Both the position numbers and the translations under genes were made by a program. A stretch of 64,000 nt of DNA. Origin: Rikenellaceae bacterium. GTDB lineage: Bacteria > Bacteroidota > Bacteroidia > Bacteroidales > Rikenellaceae. Location of the stretch: positions 30,685 through 94,684 of the forward strand of contig SUZD01000008.1 of NCBI GenBank assembly GCA_015060105.1, given 5' to 3'. The notes beneath the pieces are model-generated. The model made no database searches. It saw nothing but the letters and a program-made list of their open reading frames with translations, and was not told the origin of the DNA. Positions 9,705 to 20,446 of the stretch are shown here, one piece after another (position 1 is the stretch's first letter; every line of letters begins with the position of its first letter).

Positions 9705-11360
9705 TTAGTTGATGTTAGTCTCTCCCAAAACCTCCAACGCTTTGAGCATTGTAGGGTCAATAGTATAGATGTTGGAGTAGTAACCGCTATAATCGAGTGT
9801 AGCATTGCGACCGATGTAGGCTCTGATTTGCGCCATTAGCAACTCTTTCGACTCTTCGATTTGCTCGGTGTTGGGCTTAACTCCTTTGGCTTCGGCATAG
9901 CGCACAAGGCCATCAAGCAGGGTTTTGTCGGCATCGAGCATAGCGTTGAGTTTGCTAATATCGTTATTCACAGCGTTGAGCTCCTTACGATGTTTGTCGG
10001 TGTACTCCATTGTATAGCGATATAAGATATTCTTGGCGGTAACTTCGCGGAAATATGGAGTAACCGAAGTGGTGTCGAGTGGAACAAATATGTCGGGCAT
10101 AATACCTCCGCCACCATAAACAACTTTTCCTTCGGGTGTGTAGTATTTCAACGAATCTACCAATTTGATGCTATCGACGTTGAATAACTCGTCGTGCATA
10201 TATCTATTATAAATATCCATAGCATACTCCTCGGAGCCCTTGTCGTAGGGTTTCTGTATGGAGCGTCCTGTGGGTGTATAATAACGCGCTATGGTAAGTC
10301 GTAGAGCAGAACCATCGGGATAGGGAATGTGGCGTTGCACCAAAGCCTTGCCAAACGAGCGTCGTCCGATAATTGTGCCCTGATCATTATCTTGAATTGC
10401 TCCGGCCAAAATCTCGCTTGCCGAAGCACTGTTCTCGTTGATGAGAACGACTATTTCGAGGTCGGAGTACATACCATCTTTGCGACTGTACTCCTCAATA
10501 CGATTACCTGCTCGGTCAACCGTATAGACCACAAGTTTTCCGTTGGGAAGGAACATCTCGCCAATGTAGATGGCTTGGTCGAGTAGTCCTCCTCCGTTGT
10601 CGCGCAAATCGAATATGAGTTTTGTCATACCCTGCTCGCGCAACTCTCCGAGTGCTTTTTGCATCTCGGTATATGATGTTTTTGCAAAACTCGAAAGGCG
10701 TACAAAACCGATTTTGTCGGTCATCATAAACGAAGCTTCGACGCTATTCAAGGGAATTTTGTCGCGCTTAACAGTGAACGAAATCAACTCATCGACACCA
10801 TAGCGTTTGATACCGAGTTTAACTTTCGTTCCACGTTTGCCTCGCAGACGTTTGACGATTTTGTCTTGGGGAATCTTGCGTCCTGCCACCAACGAATCGT
10901 CAATGGTCATAATACGGTCACCGCTTTGAATACCCATCTTGTCGCTTGGTCCTTTGGGTACCACATTCATTACGACAATGGTGTCGCTACTCATATTGAA
11001 TACAACGCCAATACCGTCGAACTCTCCCTCGATAGGCTCGTTAGCCTCCTGCATCTCGTGGCGAGGAATATACGACGAGTGGGGGTCGAGCTCCTCCATA
11101 AGTTGCGGAATAGCCAACTCCACAAGAGAATCGACACTTACGGGATCGACATACATTGCCGAGATGAGTTGCAGCGTTTGCGAAAGTTTATCGCCTGTGA
11201 AGACAAGTGAGTTCTCAATGGAATTTTCCTCTTCTTGGGGCTGCACCTCTTCGCTCGAAGAGGATGTCGGCGTCAGAAGATAACCGAGGCCGACACCTGC
11301 AACGAGTGATATTGCAATTAGTAGCGGTGTAATAACCGTTTTTTTCGAGTTTTTATACAC
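9705..11360 (-). CDS. S41 family C-terminal processing peptidase (PDZ domain)
   Basis: PDZ region GIQSGDRIMTIDDS; catalytic ENSASASEILAGAIQDND and GRRSFGKALVQ; ITPLLIAISLVAGVGLGYLL N-terminal anchor. Confidence 0.95.
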   Translation of the reverse strand: MYKNSKKTVITPLLIAISLVAGVGLGYLLTPTSSSSEEVQPQEEENSIENSLVFTGDKLSQTLQLISAMYVDPVSVDSLVELAIPQLMEELDPHSSYIPRHEMQEANEPIEGEFDGIGVVFNMSSDTIVVMNVVPKGPSDKMGIQSGDRIMTIDDSLVAGRKIPQDKIVKRLRGKRGTKVKLGIKRYGVDELISFTVKRDKIPLNSVEASFMMTDKIGFVRLSSFAKTSYTEMQKALGELREQGMTKLIFDLRDNGGGLLDQAIYIGEMFLPNGKLVVYTVDRAGNRIEEYSRKDGMYSDLEIVVLINENSASASEILAGAIQDNDQGTIIGRRSFGKALVQRHIPYPDGSALRLTIARYYTPTGRSIQKPYDKGSEEYAMDIYNRYMHDELFNVDSIKLVDSLKYYTPEGKVVYGGGGIMPDIFVPLDTTSVTPYFREVTAKNILYRYTMEYTDKHRKELNAVNNDISKLNAMLDADKTLLDGLVRYAEAKGVKPNTEQIEESKELLMAQIRAYIGRNATLDYSGYYSNIYTIDPTMLKALEVLGETNIN

Positions 11361-11368
11361 TTAATATT

Positions 11369-12505
11369 CTATTTATTTCGGAATGTGTACGACAAACCAA
11401 TCGAAGTAAAGTAACTGATTTGCAACGCATCAACCTCTTGACGGTCGTAGTACAAATCGCATTTGAGTTGCAAAGTCAGATACTTGATAAGAGCGATATC
11501 AAATGTATTGTTCCATTTGAAGGTAGGAATAATATGTTTGTAAGGCTCCACTCCGTCGTATTGGCTCTCGCGAGTGATGTCGGTAATCCAACCATAGAAT
11601 GTGCTCATATCTGTACGATAGCGAACAATCTGTTTGCGGTCGAAATAGACATCCAAACTGATGCTGAGGCTCGAACCACCCTCAAAACGACAAGGCGAAT
11701 AGTAATATTGTCCGGGAGTAGTCGGTTTCTTATTCTTCGGGAAGAGCATACCATAGGGGTTCTTGCTTGTAGCTGTGCCCAAAGAGTCTATCGAGTAACT
11801 GCGAAGTTCGGGGTTAGATACGAACTTGGTTTGGCAAGACAGCGGGTTGAAGTTGATTTTGATAGGGAATTTCTTCTCGGGGCTGGTAAACTTAACACCG
11901 ACACCGATTGTCAGGTCTGCGGGCGAAAGGAAGCTACTTTTGAGGTTGCCATTCTTGGCCTCGGTACGGTTTGCATATCCTTTGTCGAACTGGCTGTTGA
12001 AAGCAAGTGATGCCGAATACGCCCAATTCTTACGAGGACCCTCTTTACCAAAGTCCCACGAGGGGTTTACGGTCAATTTGAAGAAGTCGTTATTCTTAAA
12101 CCATTTGTCGCTTGCTTGGTAAACCTGACCATAACCTGCATCGAATTTAGAATCGAGAGTGAACAGGTTCTTCTTGTAGATGTGCTTGATGTTGAGCGAA
12201 GCCGACAAGCTGATGTTATTCTCACCACCCTTCAAATCGGTTCTTGTTTTGTTGTAGGCGTTCAAAATACCTTGAATTTTACCACCAATCTCGAAGTAGT
12301 TACGCTCTTTGCGTGCTGCTTTGCGCTCGGCTTTGAGTTTTGCGGCAGTCTGGTATTCGATGTCTATTGCACTTTGAGTAGCAACAGGCTCTGCGCTTGT
12401 AGCAACGGGTGTAGCCGCCTCGGTAGTGGTGTTGACATTGAATTGTGCGTGTGCCGACATTATAGTCGCCATACACAGCAATAATGATGCAGTAAATTTC
12501 TTCAT
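11369..12505 (-). CDS. DUF3078-type outer-membrane beta-barrel protein
   Basis: Signal peptide MKKFTASLLLCMATIMSAHAQ starting at 12505 (the ORF-track start at 12685 is over-extended); amphipathic strands ending SYTFRNK. Confidence 0.8.
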   Translation of the reverse strand: MKKFTASLLLCMATIMSAHAQFNVNTTTEAATPVATSAEPVATQSAIDIEYQTAAKLKAERKAARKERNYFEIGGKIQGILNAYNKTRTDLKGGENNISLSASLNIKHIYKKNLFTLDSKFDAGYGQVYQASDKWFKNNDFFKLTVNPSWDFGKEGPRKNWAYSASLAFNSQFDKGYANRTEAKNGNLKSSFLSPADLTIGVGVKFTSPEKKFPIKINFNPLSCQTKFVSNPELRSYSIDSLGTATSKNPYGMLFPKNKKPTTPGQYYYSPCRFEGGSSLSISLDVYFDRKQIVRYRTDMSTFYGWITDITRESQYDGVEPYKHIIPTFKWNNTFDIALIKYLTLQLKCDLYYDRQEVDALQISYFTSIGLSYTFRNK

Positions 12506-12606
12506 AAGCATAAATGTTTGAATTTTGTTACAAAGATATGATTTTTCGGATATATTTCTCAAACTTTTTACGATATTTGTACTTGGTATAACAAAAACCG
12601 ACAAGT

Positions 12607-13449
12607 ATGAAGTATATAGGTGCACATGTAAGCATAAGTGGAGGTGTCGAGAACGCTCCCGAGAATGCCCGAGCCATTGGCGCAACGGGCTTTGCGTTAT
12701 TTACTAAAAATCAACGACAATGGTTTGCGCCCGCTCTTTCGGACTCTTCAATTAAGTTGTTTCGCGAGCGTTGTGCTGCGTGGGGATATCCACCCGAGAG
12801 TATAATGCCTCACGATAGTTACCTTATCAATTTGGGTAACCCCGATCCAGAGGCTTTGGCCAAATCGCTCGACTCGTTTATTGGTGAGTTGCGTCGCTGC
12901 GAGGCTCTTGGTCTTGACCGTTTGAATTTCCACCCTGGAAGCCACCTTAAAAAGATTTCGGAGGAGCAGTGTATCGACTTGATTGCCGAGTCAATAAATA
13001 TTGCGTTGAGTAAGACACAAGGCGTAACGGCGGTAATCGAGAATACAGCAGGACAGGGTAGTAATATGGGTTACCGATTTGAACACTTGGCCGAGATTAT
13101 TCGTCGCGTCGAGGATAAGTCGAGAGTAGGTGTCTGTCTTGATACTTGTCACACCTTTGCTGCGGGTTACGATTTGTCGAGCCGCGAGGCGTGTGAGGCT
13201 ACATTTGCCGAGTTTGACCGAGTAGTAGGTTTTGATTATCTGCGAGGTATGCACCTGAACGATGCAATGAAACCGCTGGGTAGTCGCATTGACCGCCATT
13301 CGTCATTGGGCGAGGGCTTTATCGGCTGGGACTGCTTTGAGTATATAATGGGTGACTCTCGTTTCGATGGTATGCCGCTGACACTCGAAACTATTGACGA
13401 AAATATTTGGCCCGACGAGATTGCAAAACTCAAAAGCTTTGTAAAATAG
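12607..13449 (+). CDS. nfo: Deoxyribonuclease IV (AP endonuclease)
   Basis: [77 protein letters not shown]. Confidence 0.97.
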   Translation: MKYIGAHVSISGGVENAPENARAIGATGFALFTKNQRQWFAPALSDSSIKLFRERCAAWGYPPESIMPHDSYLINLGNPDPEALAKSLDSFIGELRRCEALGLDRLNFHPGSHLKKISEEQCIDLIAESINIALSKTQGVTAVIENTAGQGSNMGYRFEHLAEIIRRVEDKSRVGVCLDTCHTFAAGYDLSSREACEATFAEFDRVVGFDYLRGMHLNDAMKPLGSRIDRHSSLGEGFIGWDCFEYIMGDSRFDGMPLTLETIDENIWPDEIAKLKSFVK

Positions 13450-13489
13450 CGTGTGGGCGGCATTGACCGTATTTGTTATAAAAATGTTT

Positions 13490-13530
13490 AAAAGTATCGC
13501 GGACTCTGATGCAGGGTCCGCGATACTTTT
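13490..13530 (+). terminator. Intrinsic terminator after nfo
   Basis: AAAGTATCGCGGAC-tctgatgcag-GGTCCGCGATACTTTT. Confidence 0.8.
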
Positions 13531-13650
13531 CTTAAACTTGCAGTCACTTTGTGAAGAGTGGATTTTTGTTTGTGAGGGCGTTTGATGAGAATCGAATAGC
13601 CTCTTTTTATCCACTAATGTCTGCGATAAGTAATTTAAGAACAATATAAT

Positions 13651-15858
13651 ATGATACAAACAGTATTAAAACGTGATGGTCGCGTTGTAGGTTTCAATCG
13701 CGAGAAAATAGCAGCTGCTATTCGTAAAGCGATGCTTACAACCGAGGCGGGCGAGGACGAAATCCTTGTTTCCAAAATTGTTGACCGTATTGAGTTCCGA
13801 GGTGCGGAGCAATGCTCTGTCGAGGAGATTCAGGATATGGTCGAGGTGGAGCTTATGAAGTCGCCCCGTAAGGAGGTGGCCAAAAGCTATATTGCTTATC
13901 GTAACCGTCGTAGTATTGCCCGTAAGGCCAAAACTCGCGAGATGTTTCTCGAAATCGTAGAGGCAAAGAGCAATGATGTGACTCGTGAGAACGCCAATAT
14001 GAATGCCGATACTCCCGCCGGTATGATGATGAAGTTCGCAAGCGAAACAACAAAACCGTTTGTGGATGACTATCTGCTTTCGGAGCAAACTCTTTGGGCA
14101 CTTCGCAACAACTATCTGCATATTCACGACAAGGATTATTATCCGACCAAGTCTTTGACCTGTATCCAACACCCGCTTGACCGCATACTCGAACACGGTT
14201 TTGTGGCAGGTCACGGCGAGTCGCGCCCCACAAAACGTATCGAGACCGCCTCGATTATGGCTTGTATCTCGATGGAAACTGTTCAGAATGAGATGCACGG
14301 TGGTCAGGCAATCCCTGCTTTTGATTTCTATTTGGCACCCTATGTGCGTCGTAGTTATATTGAGGAGGTTAAGACCATCGAGAAACTTACAGGATATGAT
14401 TTGGCGCATTTGTACGATGCTCCCATCGAGGATTATATTGCTCGTGACCTTGATTTCCTGCAAGGCGATGAGCGCCTGCAACAACACGCTATTAACCGCA
14501 CAGTTAATCGCGTGCACCAATCAATGGAGGCGTTTATCCACAATATGAATACAATTCACTCGCGTGGCGGTAATCAGGTGGTATTCTCGTCGATTAACTA
14601 TGGTACAGACACCTCTGCCGAGGGTCGTTGCATTATCCGTGAGTTGCTGCAATCGACATTTGAGGGCGTAGGTGGTGGCTCTACCGCTATCTTCCCGATT
14701 CAGATTTGGAAAAAGAAACGCGGCGTAAGTTATCTGCCCGAGGATCGCAACTATGACCTCTATAAATTCGCTTGTAAGGTTGCTGCTCGTCGTTTCTTCC
14801 CCAACTTTGTAAACCTCGATGCAACCTATAACCAACACGAGAAATGGAACGCTGATGACCCTCTGCGCTATAAGTATGAGGTTGCCACTATGGGTTGCCG
14901 TACCCGTGTGTTCGAGAACCGCTTTGGCGAGAAGACTTCAATCGCTCGCGGTAACTTGTCATTCTCGACTATCAATATCGTGCGCTTGGCTATCGAGTGT
15001 ATGTCGATTGAGGATAAAGCTCAACGCATCGAGCGTTTCTTTGCCAAATTGGACGAGTTGTTGGAGGTTACAGCAAGCCAGCTTTGCGACCGCTTTAATT
15101 TCCAAAAGACCGCGTTGGCAAAACAATTCCCGCTGTTGATGTCGTCGTTGTGGACAGGCTGCGAGAATTTGAAACCTACCGACACTATTGAGCGTGTAAT
15201 AAATCAAGGTACTCTCGGTATCGGATTTATCGGCTTGGCCGAGTGTTTGATTGCCCTTATTGGCAAACATCACGGCGAGAGTGAGGAGGCACAAGCGTTG
15301 GGATTGCGTATCGTGACCTATATGCGTGACCGCGTTAATGAGTTCTCGGAGCGTTATCAACACAATTTCAGTGTGCTGGCAACACCTGCCGAGGGTCTAT
15401 CGGGTCGCTTTACCCGCATCGACCGCAAGAAATTCGGCGAAATCCCGGGTGTTACCGATAAGATTTATTATACCAACTCGAATCACGTTCCTGTATATTA
15501 TAAATGCTCGCCCAAGCATAAGGCCGAGATTGAGGCTCCGTATCATGCCTTGACAGGTGGTGGTCACATCTTCTATATCGAGATTGATGGCGATGCAACT
15601 CACAACCCGCAAGCCATTATGGATATTGTGGATTTGATGGATAAGAACAATATCGGTTATTGCTCGGTTAACCACAACCGTAACCGTTGTATGAACTGCG
15701 GATATGAGGACGCACAAGAGAACTTGACAGCGTGCCCCAAATGTGGTAGCGAGGATATCGATAAATTGCAACGTATTACAGGCTATCTTGTAGGTACTAC
15801 CGAACGTTGGAATAAGGCCAAATTGGCAGAGCTGAATGACCGAATTGTCCACAAATAG
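13651..15858 (+). CDS. nrdD: Anaerobic ribonucleoside-triphosphate reductase
   Basis: ATP-cone N-terminus; HSRGGNQVVFSSINYGTDTS; zinc motif CMNCGYEDAQENLTACPKCGS; C-terminal glycyl-radical region RITGYLVG. Confidence 0.97.
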   Translation: MIQTVLKRDGRVVGFNREKIAAAIRKAMLTTEAGEDEILVSKIVDRIEFRGAEQCSVEEIQDMVEVELMKSPRKEVAKSYIAYRNRRSIARKAKTREMFLEIVEAKSNDVTRENANMNADTPAGMMMKFASETTKPFVDDYLLSEQTLWALRNNYLHIHDKDYYPTKSLTCIQHPLDRILEHGFVAGHGESRPTKRIETASIMACISMETVQNEMHGGQAIPAFDFYLAPYVRRSYIEEVKTIEKLTGYDLAHLYDAPIEDYIARDLDFLQGDERLQQHAINRTVNRVHQSMEAFIHNMNTIHSRGGNQVVFSSINYGTDTSAEGRCIIRELLQSTFEGVGGGSTAIFPIQIWKKKRGVSYLPEDRNYDLYKFACKVAARRFFPNFVNLDATYNQHEKWNADDPLRYKYEVATMGCRTRVFENRFGEKTSIARGNLSFSTINIVRLAIECMSIEDKAQRIERFFAKLDELLEVTASQLCDRFNFQKTALAKQFPLLMSSLWTGCENLKPTDTIERVINQGTLGIGFIGLAECLIALIGKHHGESEEAQALGLRIVTYMRDRVNEFSERYQHNFSVLATPAEGLSGRFTRIDRKKFGEIPGVTDKIYYTNSNHVPVYYKCSPKHKAEIEAPYHALTGGGHIFYIEIDGDATHNPQAIMDIVDLMDKNNIGYCSVNHNRNRCMNCGYEDAQENLTACPKCGSEDIDKLQRITGYLVGTTERWNKAKLAELNDRIVHK

Positions 15859-16345
15859 TATCCGAGTTCTCGATATTAAGTACGGCACATCGGTTGATGG
15901 GGTAGGACTTCGTACCTCGATTTATTGTGCCGGTTGCGAGAATGCTTGCCCGGGTTGCCATAATCCGCAATCGTGGGACGAGCGAGGGGGAGAGCCTATT
16001 TCGGTTGAGGAACTTTTCGATAGGGTTGTCGAGGCTGATATGAATGTTACCTTTACGGGTGGCGACCCAATGCTGCACCCCGAGGGTTTTACTGCACTTG
16101 CGCAGATGATTAAAACTCGTACCGATAAGACCATTTGGTGTTATACGGGTTACCGCTTCGAGGAGTTGATTAAGAGTCCAGCTCGCCGAGCCCTGCTTGA
16201 ATTGTGTGATGTGCTGGTAGATGGCCGCTTTGTGCTGGCCGAGAGGGATTTGTCGTTGCGATTTTGTGGGAGTCGCAATCAACGCATAATAGATGTCCCG
16301 CAATCACTCGCCGCAGACAAAGTCATACTAGCTGACTTGGATTAA
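15836..16345 (+). CDS. nrdG: Anaerobic ribonucleotide reductase activating protein (radical SAM)
   Basis: Overlaps the nrdD 3' end; CAGCENACPGCHNPQSWD cluster motif; VTFTGGDPMLHPEGF. Confidence 0.96.
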   Translation: MTELSTNSIRVLDIKYGTSVDGVGLRTSIYCAGCENACPGCHNPQSWDERGGEPISVEELFDRVVEADMNVTFTGGDPMLHPEGFTALAQMIKTRTDKTIWCYTGYRFEELIKSPARRALLELCDVLVDGRFVLAERDLSLRFCGSRNQRIIDVPQSLAADKVILADLD

Positions 16346-16391
16346 AAAGAGCCTGCCTAACAAAAAGAAACTTGTTGGACAGGCTCTTTTC
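16344..16391 (+). terminator. Intrinsic terminator after nrdG
   Basis: AAAAGAGCCTGCC...GGACAGGCTCTTTT hairpin. Confidence 0.75.
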
Positions 16392-16606
16392 TTATTGTAA
16401 GTTTCTGATTAATCTCTGTAAAAATGAAGAAACCAGGCTTTTGAAAAAGCAAAATTAAAAGATGAACTATTATTATCCACAAGTACACGATAGATTTTTT
16501 CTATATTCCGAAAATAGAAAATAATAAATAGAACTATTAGAGGTGTTCTCTACGGAGCAATCTTGCAGTTGTGGTTTGATGGTGGAATTTGGCCTGTGAA
16601 ACAAAA

Positions 16607-16648
16607 TAACAAAAAAGGAGTTCGAAAATTCGAACTCCTTTTTGTTAT
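16607..16648. terminator. Near-perfect palindromic terminator at the 3' side of the tdh-like gene
   Basis: AAAAAGGAGTTCGAA-AA-TTCGAACTCCTTTTT. Confidence 0.8.
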
Positions 16649-16660
16649 GTGTCAAAGGGA

Positions 16661-17617
16661 TTAGATAAGGCCTTTGGCGTGTTTCTCGGCAATGATTTTC
16701 AACATGTCGTCGGTCATTGTTTCGAGGTCCCACTCGGGTTTCCAACCCCACTCGTTGCGAGCGCAGCTATCGTCGAGTTTATTAGGCCAACTATTAGCGA
16801 TAGCCTCTTTGACGGGATCAACATCGTAGGTCATCGAGAAGTCGGGCAAGCGTTTCTTAACGGCGGCATAAATCTCCTCGGGAGCAAAGCTCATAGCTGC
16901 AATGTTGAAACTATTACGGTGAACAAGTTTCGCAGGGTCTGCCTCCATCAATTGCACGCAAGCGCGAAGTGCATCGGGCATATACATCATATCCATTTTG
17001 CAACCTTCGGGGATAGGGCAGGTGAATTTGCCGGCTTTGATAGCCTCGTAGTAAATCTCAACTGCGTAGTCGGTAGTACCGCCACCAGGAAGGGTTACAT
17101 TCGAGATGATACCGGGGAAGCGGACGCTACGGGTATCAACTCCAAAGCGAGTGAAGTAGTAGTCACTCAACATCTCGCCGGTAACCTTACATACGCCATA
17201 TACGGTTGTGGGGCGCATTACAGTGTCTTGCGGAGTGTTATCCTTGGGGTAGTCGCCACCGAACGCACCAATCGAGCTGGGTGTGAAAAGTGCGCAGTTG
17301 AAACGACGAGCAATCTCCAAAGAGTTTACAAGAGCACCGATGTTGATGTCCCACGCCATTTTGGGATTACGCTCGCCTGTGGCTGAAAGAAGTGCCACGA
17401 GGTTGAAGATGGTGTCGATGTTGTACTTGGCAACAACGGCAGCATAGGCGGGAATGTCAAGAGCATTCAGCTCCTCGAAAGGACCTGTCTCGGCCAACAT
17501 GGGATTAACACGCATATCCGATGCAACGACATTGTTGTTGCCATAGATGCTACGCAAATAAACCGTCAACTCCGAACCGATCTGACCGCCGGCTCCTACG
17601 ATAAGGATTTTTTTCAT
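16661..17617 (-). CDS. NAD-dependent epimerase/dehydratase family protein, likely SDR-type L-threonine 3-dehydrogenase
   Basis: Rossmann motif ILIVGAGGQIGSEL; LVALLSATGERNP; PTTVYGVCKVTGE; RFPGIIS...GGGTTDYAVEIYYEA typical of short-chain Tdh. Confidence 0.85.
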   Translation of the reverse strand: MKKILIVGAGGQIGSELTVYLRSIYGNNNVVASDMRVNPMLAETGPFEELNALDIPAYAAVVAKYNIDTIFNLVALLSATGERNPKMAWDINIGALVNSLEIARRFNCALFTPSSIGAFGGDYPKDNTPQDTVMRPTTVYGVCKVTGEMLSDYYFTRFGVDTRSVRFPGIISNVTLPGGGTTDYAVEIYYEAIKAGKFTCPIPEGCKMDMMYMPDALRACVQLMEADPAKLVHRNSFNIAAMSFAPEEIYAAVKKRLPDFSMTYDVDPVKEAIANSWPNKLDDSCARNEWGWKPEWDLETMTDDMLKIIAEKHAKGLI

Positions 17618-17818
17618 CTTTTGTAGAGGTTAATATTATTTATGGTTGTTTAAGAATTTCCGTTTTAACTCTGCAAATATATCTTTTTTTTGGTTAAGGT
17701 GTTTCACATAGAGGCAAAAAAATGGTTGTGGTGCGACTTTTGTCGTGATTTTGTCAATTGTATGTCGGATTTGACTCGACACTGATAGGCAAATTTAACT
17801 TTAATCAAATATCTTGAA

Positions 17819-19399
17819 ATGAATTTCAGTACTATCGACTTTGTGATTTTTGCCGTCTATTGCGTTTTTATAGTCGGCTTGGGTTTGTGGGTGTCCCGCG
17901 ACAAGAAGGGAACTACCAAAGGCTCCAAAGATTATTTCCTTGCAAGTAAGGCTCTGCCTTGGTGGGCTGTGGGAGCTTCGTTGATTGCTTCTAATATCTC
18001 GGCCGAGCAGTTTATCGGTATGTCGGGCTCGGGTTATGCAATCGGTATGGGTATTGCCTCCTATGAGTTTATGGCGGCTTTGACGCTGATTATCGTCGCT
18101 GCGTTCTTCCTGCCGATATATCTGCATCGAGGTATATACACTATGCCGCAATTTCTCGAACAGCGATTTAATAAGAGTGTAAAGACCGTTATGGCAATCT
18201 TCTGGTTGTTGGTTTTTGTGTTCGTAAACCTTACCTCTATTCTCTATTTGGGTGCATTGGCAATCCAAAATATAATGGGCGTGGATATGTTTTGGGGTAT
18301 TGTGGGTCTTGCGCTGTTTGCTGCCATCTATTCGATTTATGGCGGATTGAAGGCTGTTGCTTGGACCGATGTTGTGCAGGTTGTATTCCTTATCGGCGGA
18401 GGTCTTGTGACAACCTATGTTGCATTGGATTTGCTGGGTGGCGATGGCGGTGTAGGCGCAGGTGTGCGAACGCTGGTCGAGAAGGCTCCATCGCGATTTG
18501 ATATGATTCTCGAAAAGGGGCAGGAGGGTTATATGGAGCTCCCTGGTTTGAGCGTGTTGATTGGCGGATTGTGGATTGCAAATCTCTACTATTGGGGCTG
18601 TAATCAGTATATAATCCAGCGGGCATTGGCGTCGAAATCGCTCGACGAGGCGCAGAAAGGTTTGGCCTTTGCAGGCTTCTTGAAAATCCTCTTGCCACTA
18701 ATCATTGTGATACCAGGAATTATTTGTTGGACAATGATTCAAGAGGGACAACTAAATGTTTTGTCGAAGTCTGATGATGCCTATCCGACGCTGCTAAATA
18801 TGATTCCTTCGGGCATTAAAGGTTGGGCTTTTGCGGCATTGGTTGCTGCCATTGTGTCGTCGTTGGCTTCGATGATGAACTCGGTGTCGTCAATCTTTAC
18901 GATGGACATCTATAAGTCCTATATCAATAAAGGAGCCTCGGATACGCATATGGTTAAAGTGGGTCGTGTAACGAGTGTTGTTGCGCTGTTGATTGCGTGT
19001 TTTATGGCGCCACTATTGGGAACTTTGGATCAGGCATTTCAATTCATTCAAGAGTTTACGGGATTTGTGTCGCCCGGTGCGTTGGCAATATTCCTTGCGG
19101 GATTCTTCTACAAGCCGGCAAACTCGGCGGGAGCGATGGCGGCGGCAATAGGAACGTTTGTGTTCTCGGCGATGTTCAAATTGTTGTTGCCCGGAATACC
19201 GTTTATCGACCGTATGATGTTGGTCTTTCTGCTTTGTATTGCTCTTATACTGCTTTTTTCGGCTTTCGGCAAAAAGAACAGCGAAAAACAGAAAGAACTT
19301 ACATACCCCAAAGGTCTATTTAAAACATCTCGTGCATTTAAGATTTGTTCGATTGTGCTTGTGGCTATCTTGCTGTTTATTTATACAATTTGGTGGTAG
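17819..19399 (+). CDS. Sodium:solute symporter (SSS/SGLT family)
   Basis: SKDYFLASKALPWWAVGASLIASNISAEQFIGMSGSGYA, SIYGGLKAVAWTDVVQ, about 14 hydrophobic segments. Confidence 0.95.
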   Translation: MNFSTIDFVIFAVYCVFIVGLGLWVSRDKKGTTKGSKDYFLASKALPWWAVGASLIASNISAEQFIGMSGSGYAIGMGIASYEFMAALTLIIVAAFFLPIYLHRGIYTMPQFLEQRFNKSVKTVMAIFWLLVFVFVNLTSILYLGALAIQNIMGVDMFWGIVGLALFAAIYSIYGGLKAVAWTDVVQVVFLIGGGLVTTYVALDLLGGDGGVGAGVRTLVEKAPSRFDMILEKGQEGYMELPGLSVLIGGLWIANLYYWGCNQYIIQRALASKSLDEAQKGLAFAGFLKILLPLIIVIPGIICWTMIQEGQLNVLSKSDDAYPTLLNMIPSGIKGWAFAALVAAIVSSLASMMNSVSSIFTMDIYKSYINKGASDTHMVKVGRVTSVVALLIACFMAPLLGTLDQAFQFIQEFTGFVSPGALAIFLAGFFYKPANSAGAMAAAIGTFVFSAMFKLLLPGIPFIDRMMLVFLLCIALILLFSAFGKKNSEKQKELTYPKGLFKTSRAFKICSIVLVAILLFIYTIWW

Positions 19400-19408
19400 A
19401 AATGGTCA

Positions 19409-19435
19409 AGGCTCCTGTTTTAGGGGCCTTTTTTC
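19409..19435 (+). terminator. Intrinsic terminator after symporter
   Basis: AAGGCTCC-tgtttta-GGGGCCTTTTTT. Confidence 0.7.
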
Positions 19436-19446
19436 GTTGTGGGGCA

Positions 19447-19476
19447 TTGCTTATTCTATTAAAATTTGTACATTTG
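19447..19476 (+). promoter_or_regulatory. Bacteroidota-type promoter upstream of nusB
   Basis: TTG (19447-19449), N19, TACATTTG (19469-19476). Confidence 0.55.
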
Positions 19477-19500
19477 TGGCCGAATTAAAAGATTGAAATT

Positions 19501-20442
19501 ATGTTGAGCCGACGATTACTGCGTATAAAAGTTATTAAAACGCTTTATGCCCATTTGAAAGGTGGTGCGGAAAATGTTGAAGTATCTGTAAAGAATCTGC
19601 GCTACTCGGTCGATAAAACATACGACTTGTACTACCAAATGTTGTGGCTTATTGTCGAGGTTAGACGATATGCCGAACAACGCATCGAACTTGGCCGTAA
19701 AAAGCAACTGCCCACTCCCGAAGAGTTGAACCCCAATACCAAATTCATCGATAATGCTCTGATTGCACAAATCGAGCAGAGCGCTTGTGTGGTTGATTAC
19801 CTCAAAAAACATTCGCTCGGTTGGAGTGCCTATCCTGAACTTATCCGCGATCTCTATAACGAGATGGTGGAGAGTGACTATTACAAAAAGTATATGTCGT
19901 CAGAGGAACGTACCTATAAAGGCGATGTGGCTGTTGTTAAATCGTTCTTTATGTCGCCCGCGTTGGAGGATAGCGAGCAACTCGAAAGAGTGTTGGAGGA
20001 GCAGTCGATTATGTGGAATGACGACTTGGGTATGGCGCTTATTATGGTCGTTCGTACATTGGAGGATTGCCGTGCGAAACACGATGAGATTCCTGTGTTG
20101 CCCGAGTTTAAGAGCGAAGATGATTGGAAATTTGCCAAATCGTTGTTTGTTGATGCCGCTACCAACTATGAGGCTAATTTGAGCGTGGTAGAGAAGTTTA
20201 TTGCAAACTGGGACGTGGAGCGTATCGCCTTTATGGATTTGTTGGTTATGACAACCGCTCTTGCCGAGGTAAAGCTCTTCCCCGAGATCCCTACCAAGGT
20301 GTCGCTTGATGAGTATATCGAAATCTCGAAATATTATAGCACTCCCGGAAGTAATGTATTTATCAACGGTGTGCTTGATAAACTTGTGGCGACGCTGACT
20401 GCCGAAGGCGCTATTGTTAAGACAGGCAGAGGATTAAAATAG
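19501..20442 (+). CDS. nusB: Transcription antitermination factor NusB (long Bacteroidota form)
   Basis: MLSRRLLRIKVIKTLYAHL N-terminus; C-terminal ALAEVKLFPEIPTKVSLDEYIEISKYYSTPGSNVFINGVLDKL. Confidence 0.92.
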   Translation: MLSRRLLRIKVIKTLYAHLKGGAENVEVSVKNLRYSVDKTYDLYYQMLWLIVEVRRYAEQRIELGRKKQLPTPEELNPNTKFIDNALIAQIEQSACVVDYLKKHSLGWSAYPELIRDLYNEMVESDYYKKYMSSEERTYKGDVAVVKSFFMSPALEDSEQLERVLEEQSIMWNDDLGMALIMVVRTLEDCRAKHDEIPVLPEFKSEDDWKFAKSLFVDAATNYEANLSVVEKFIANWDVERIAFMDLLVMTTALAEVKLFPEIPTKVSLDEYIEISKYYSTPGSNVFINGVLDKLVATLTAEGAIVKTGRGLK

Positions 20443-20446
20443 TCCG

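Noticed and set aside
12506-12685. N-terminal extension of the DUF3078 ORF ([14 protein letters not shown]...)
   Set aside because: Runs into the divergent nfo gene and precedes a perfect signal peptide at 12505, so it is the promoter region.
16473-16751. 92 aa minus-strand ORF across the tdh terminator
   Set aside because: Includes a terminator hairpin and the tdh 3' end in another frame; no plausible product.
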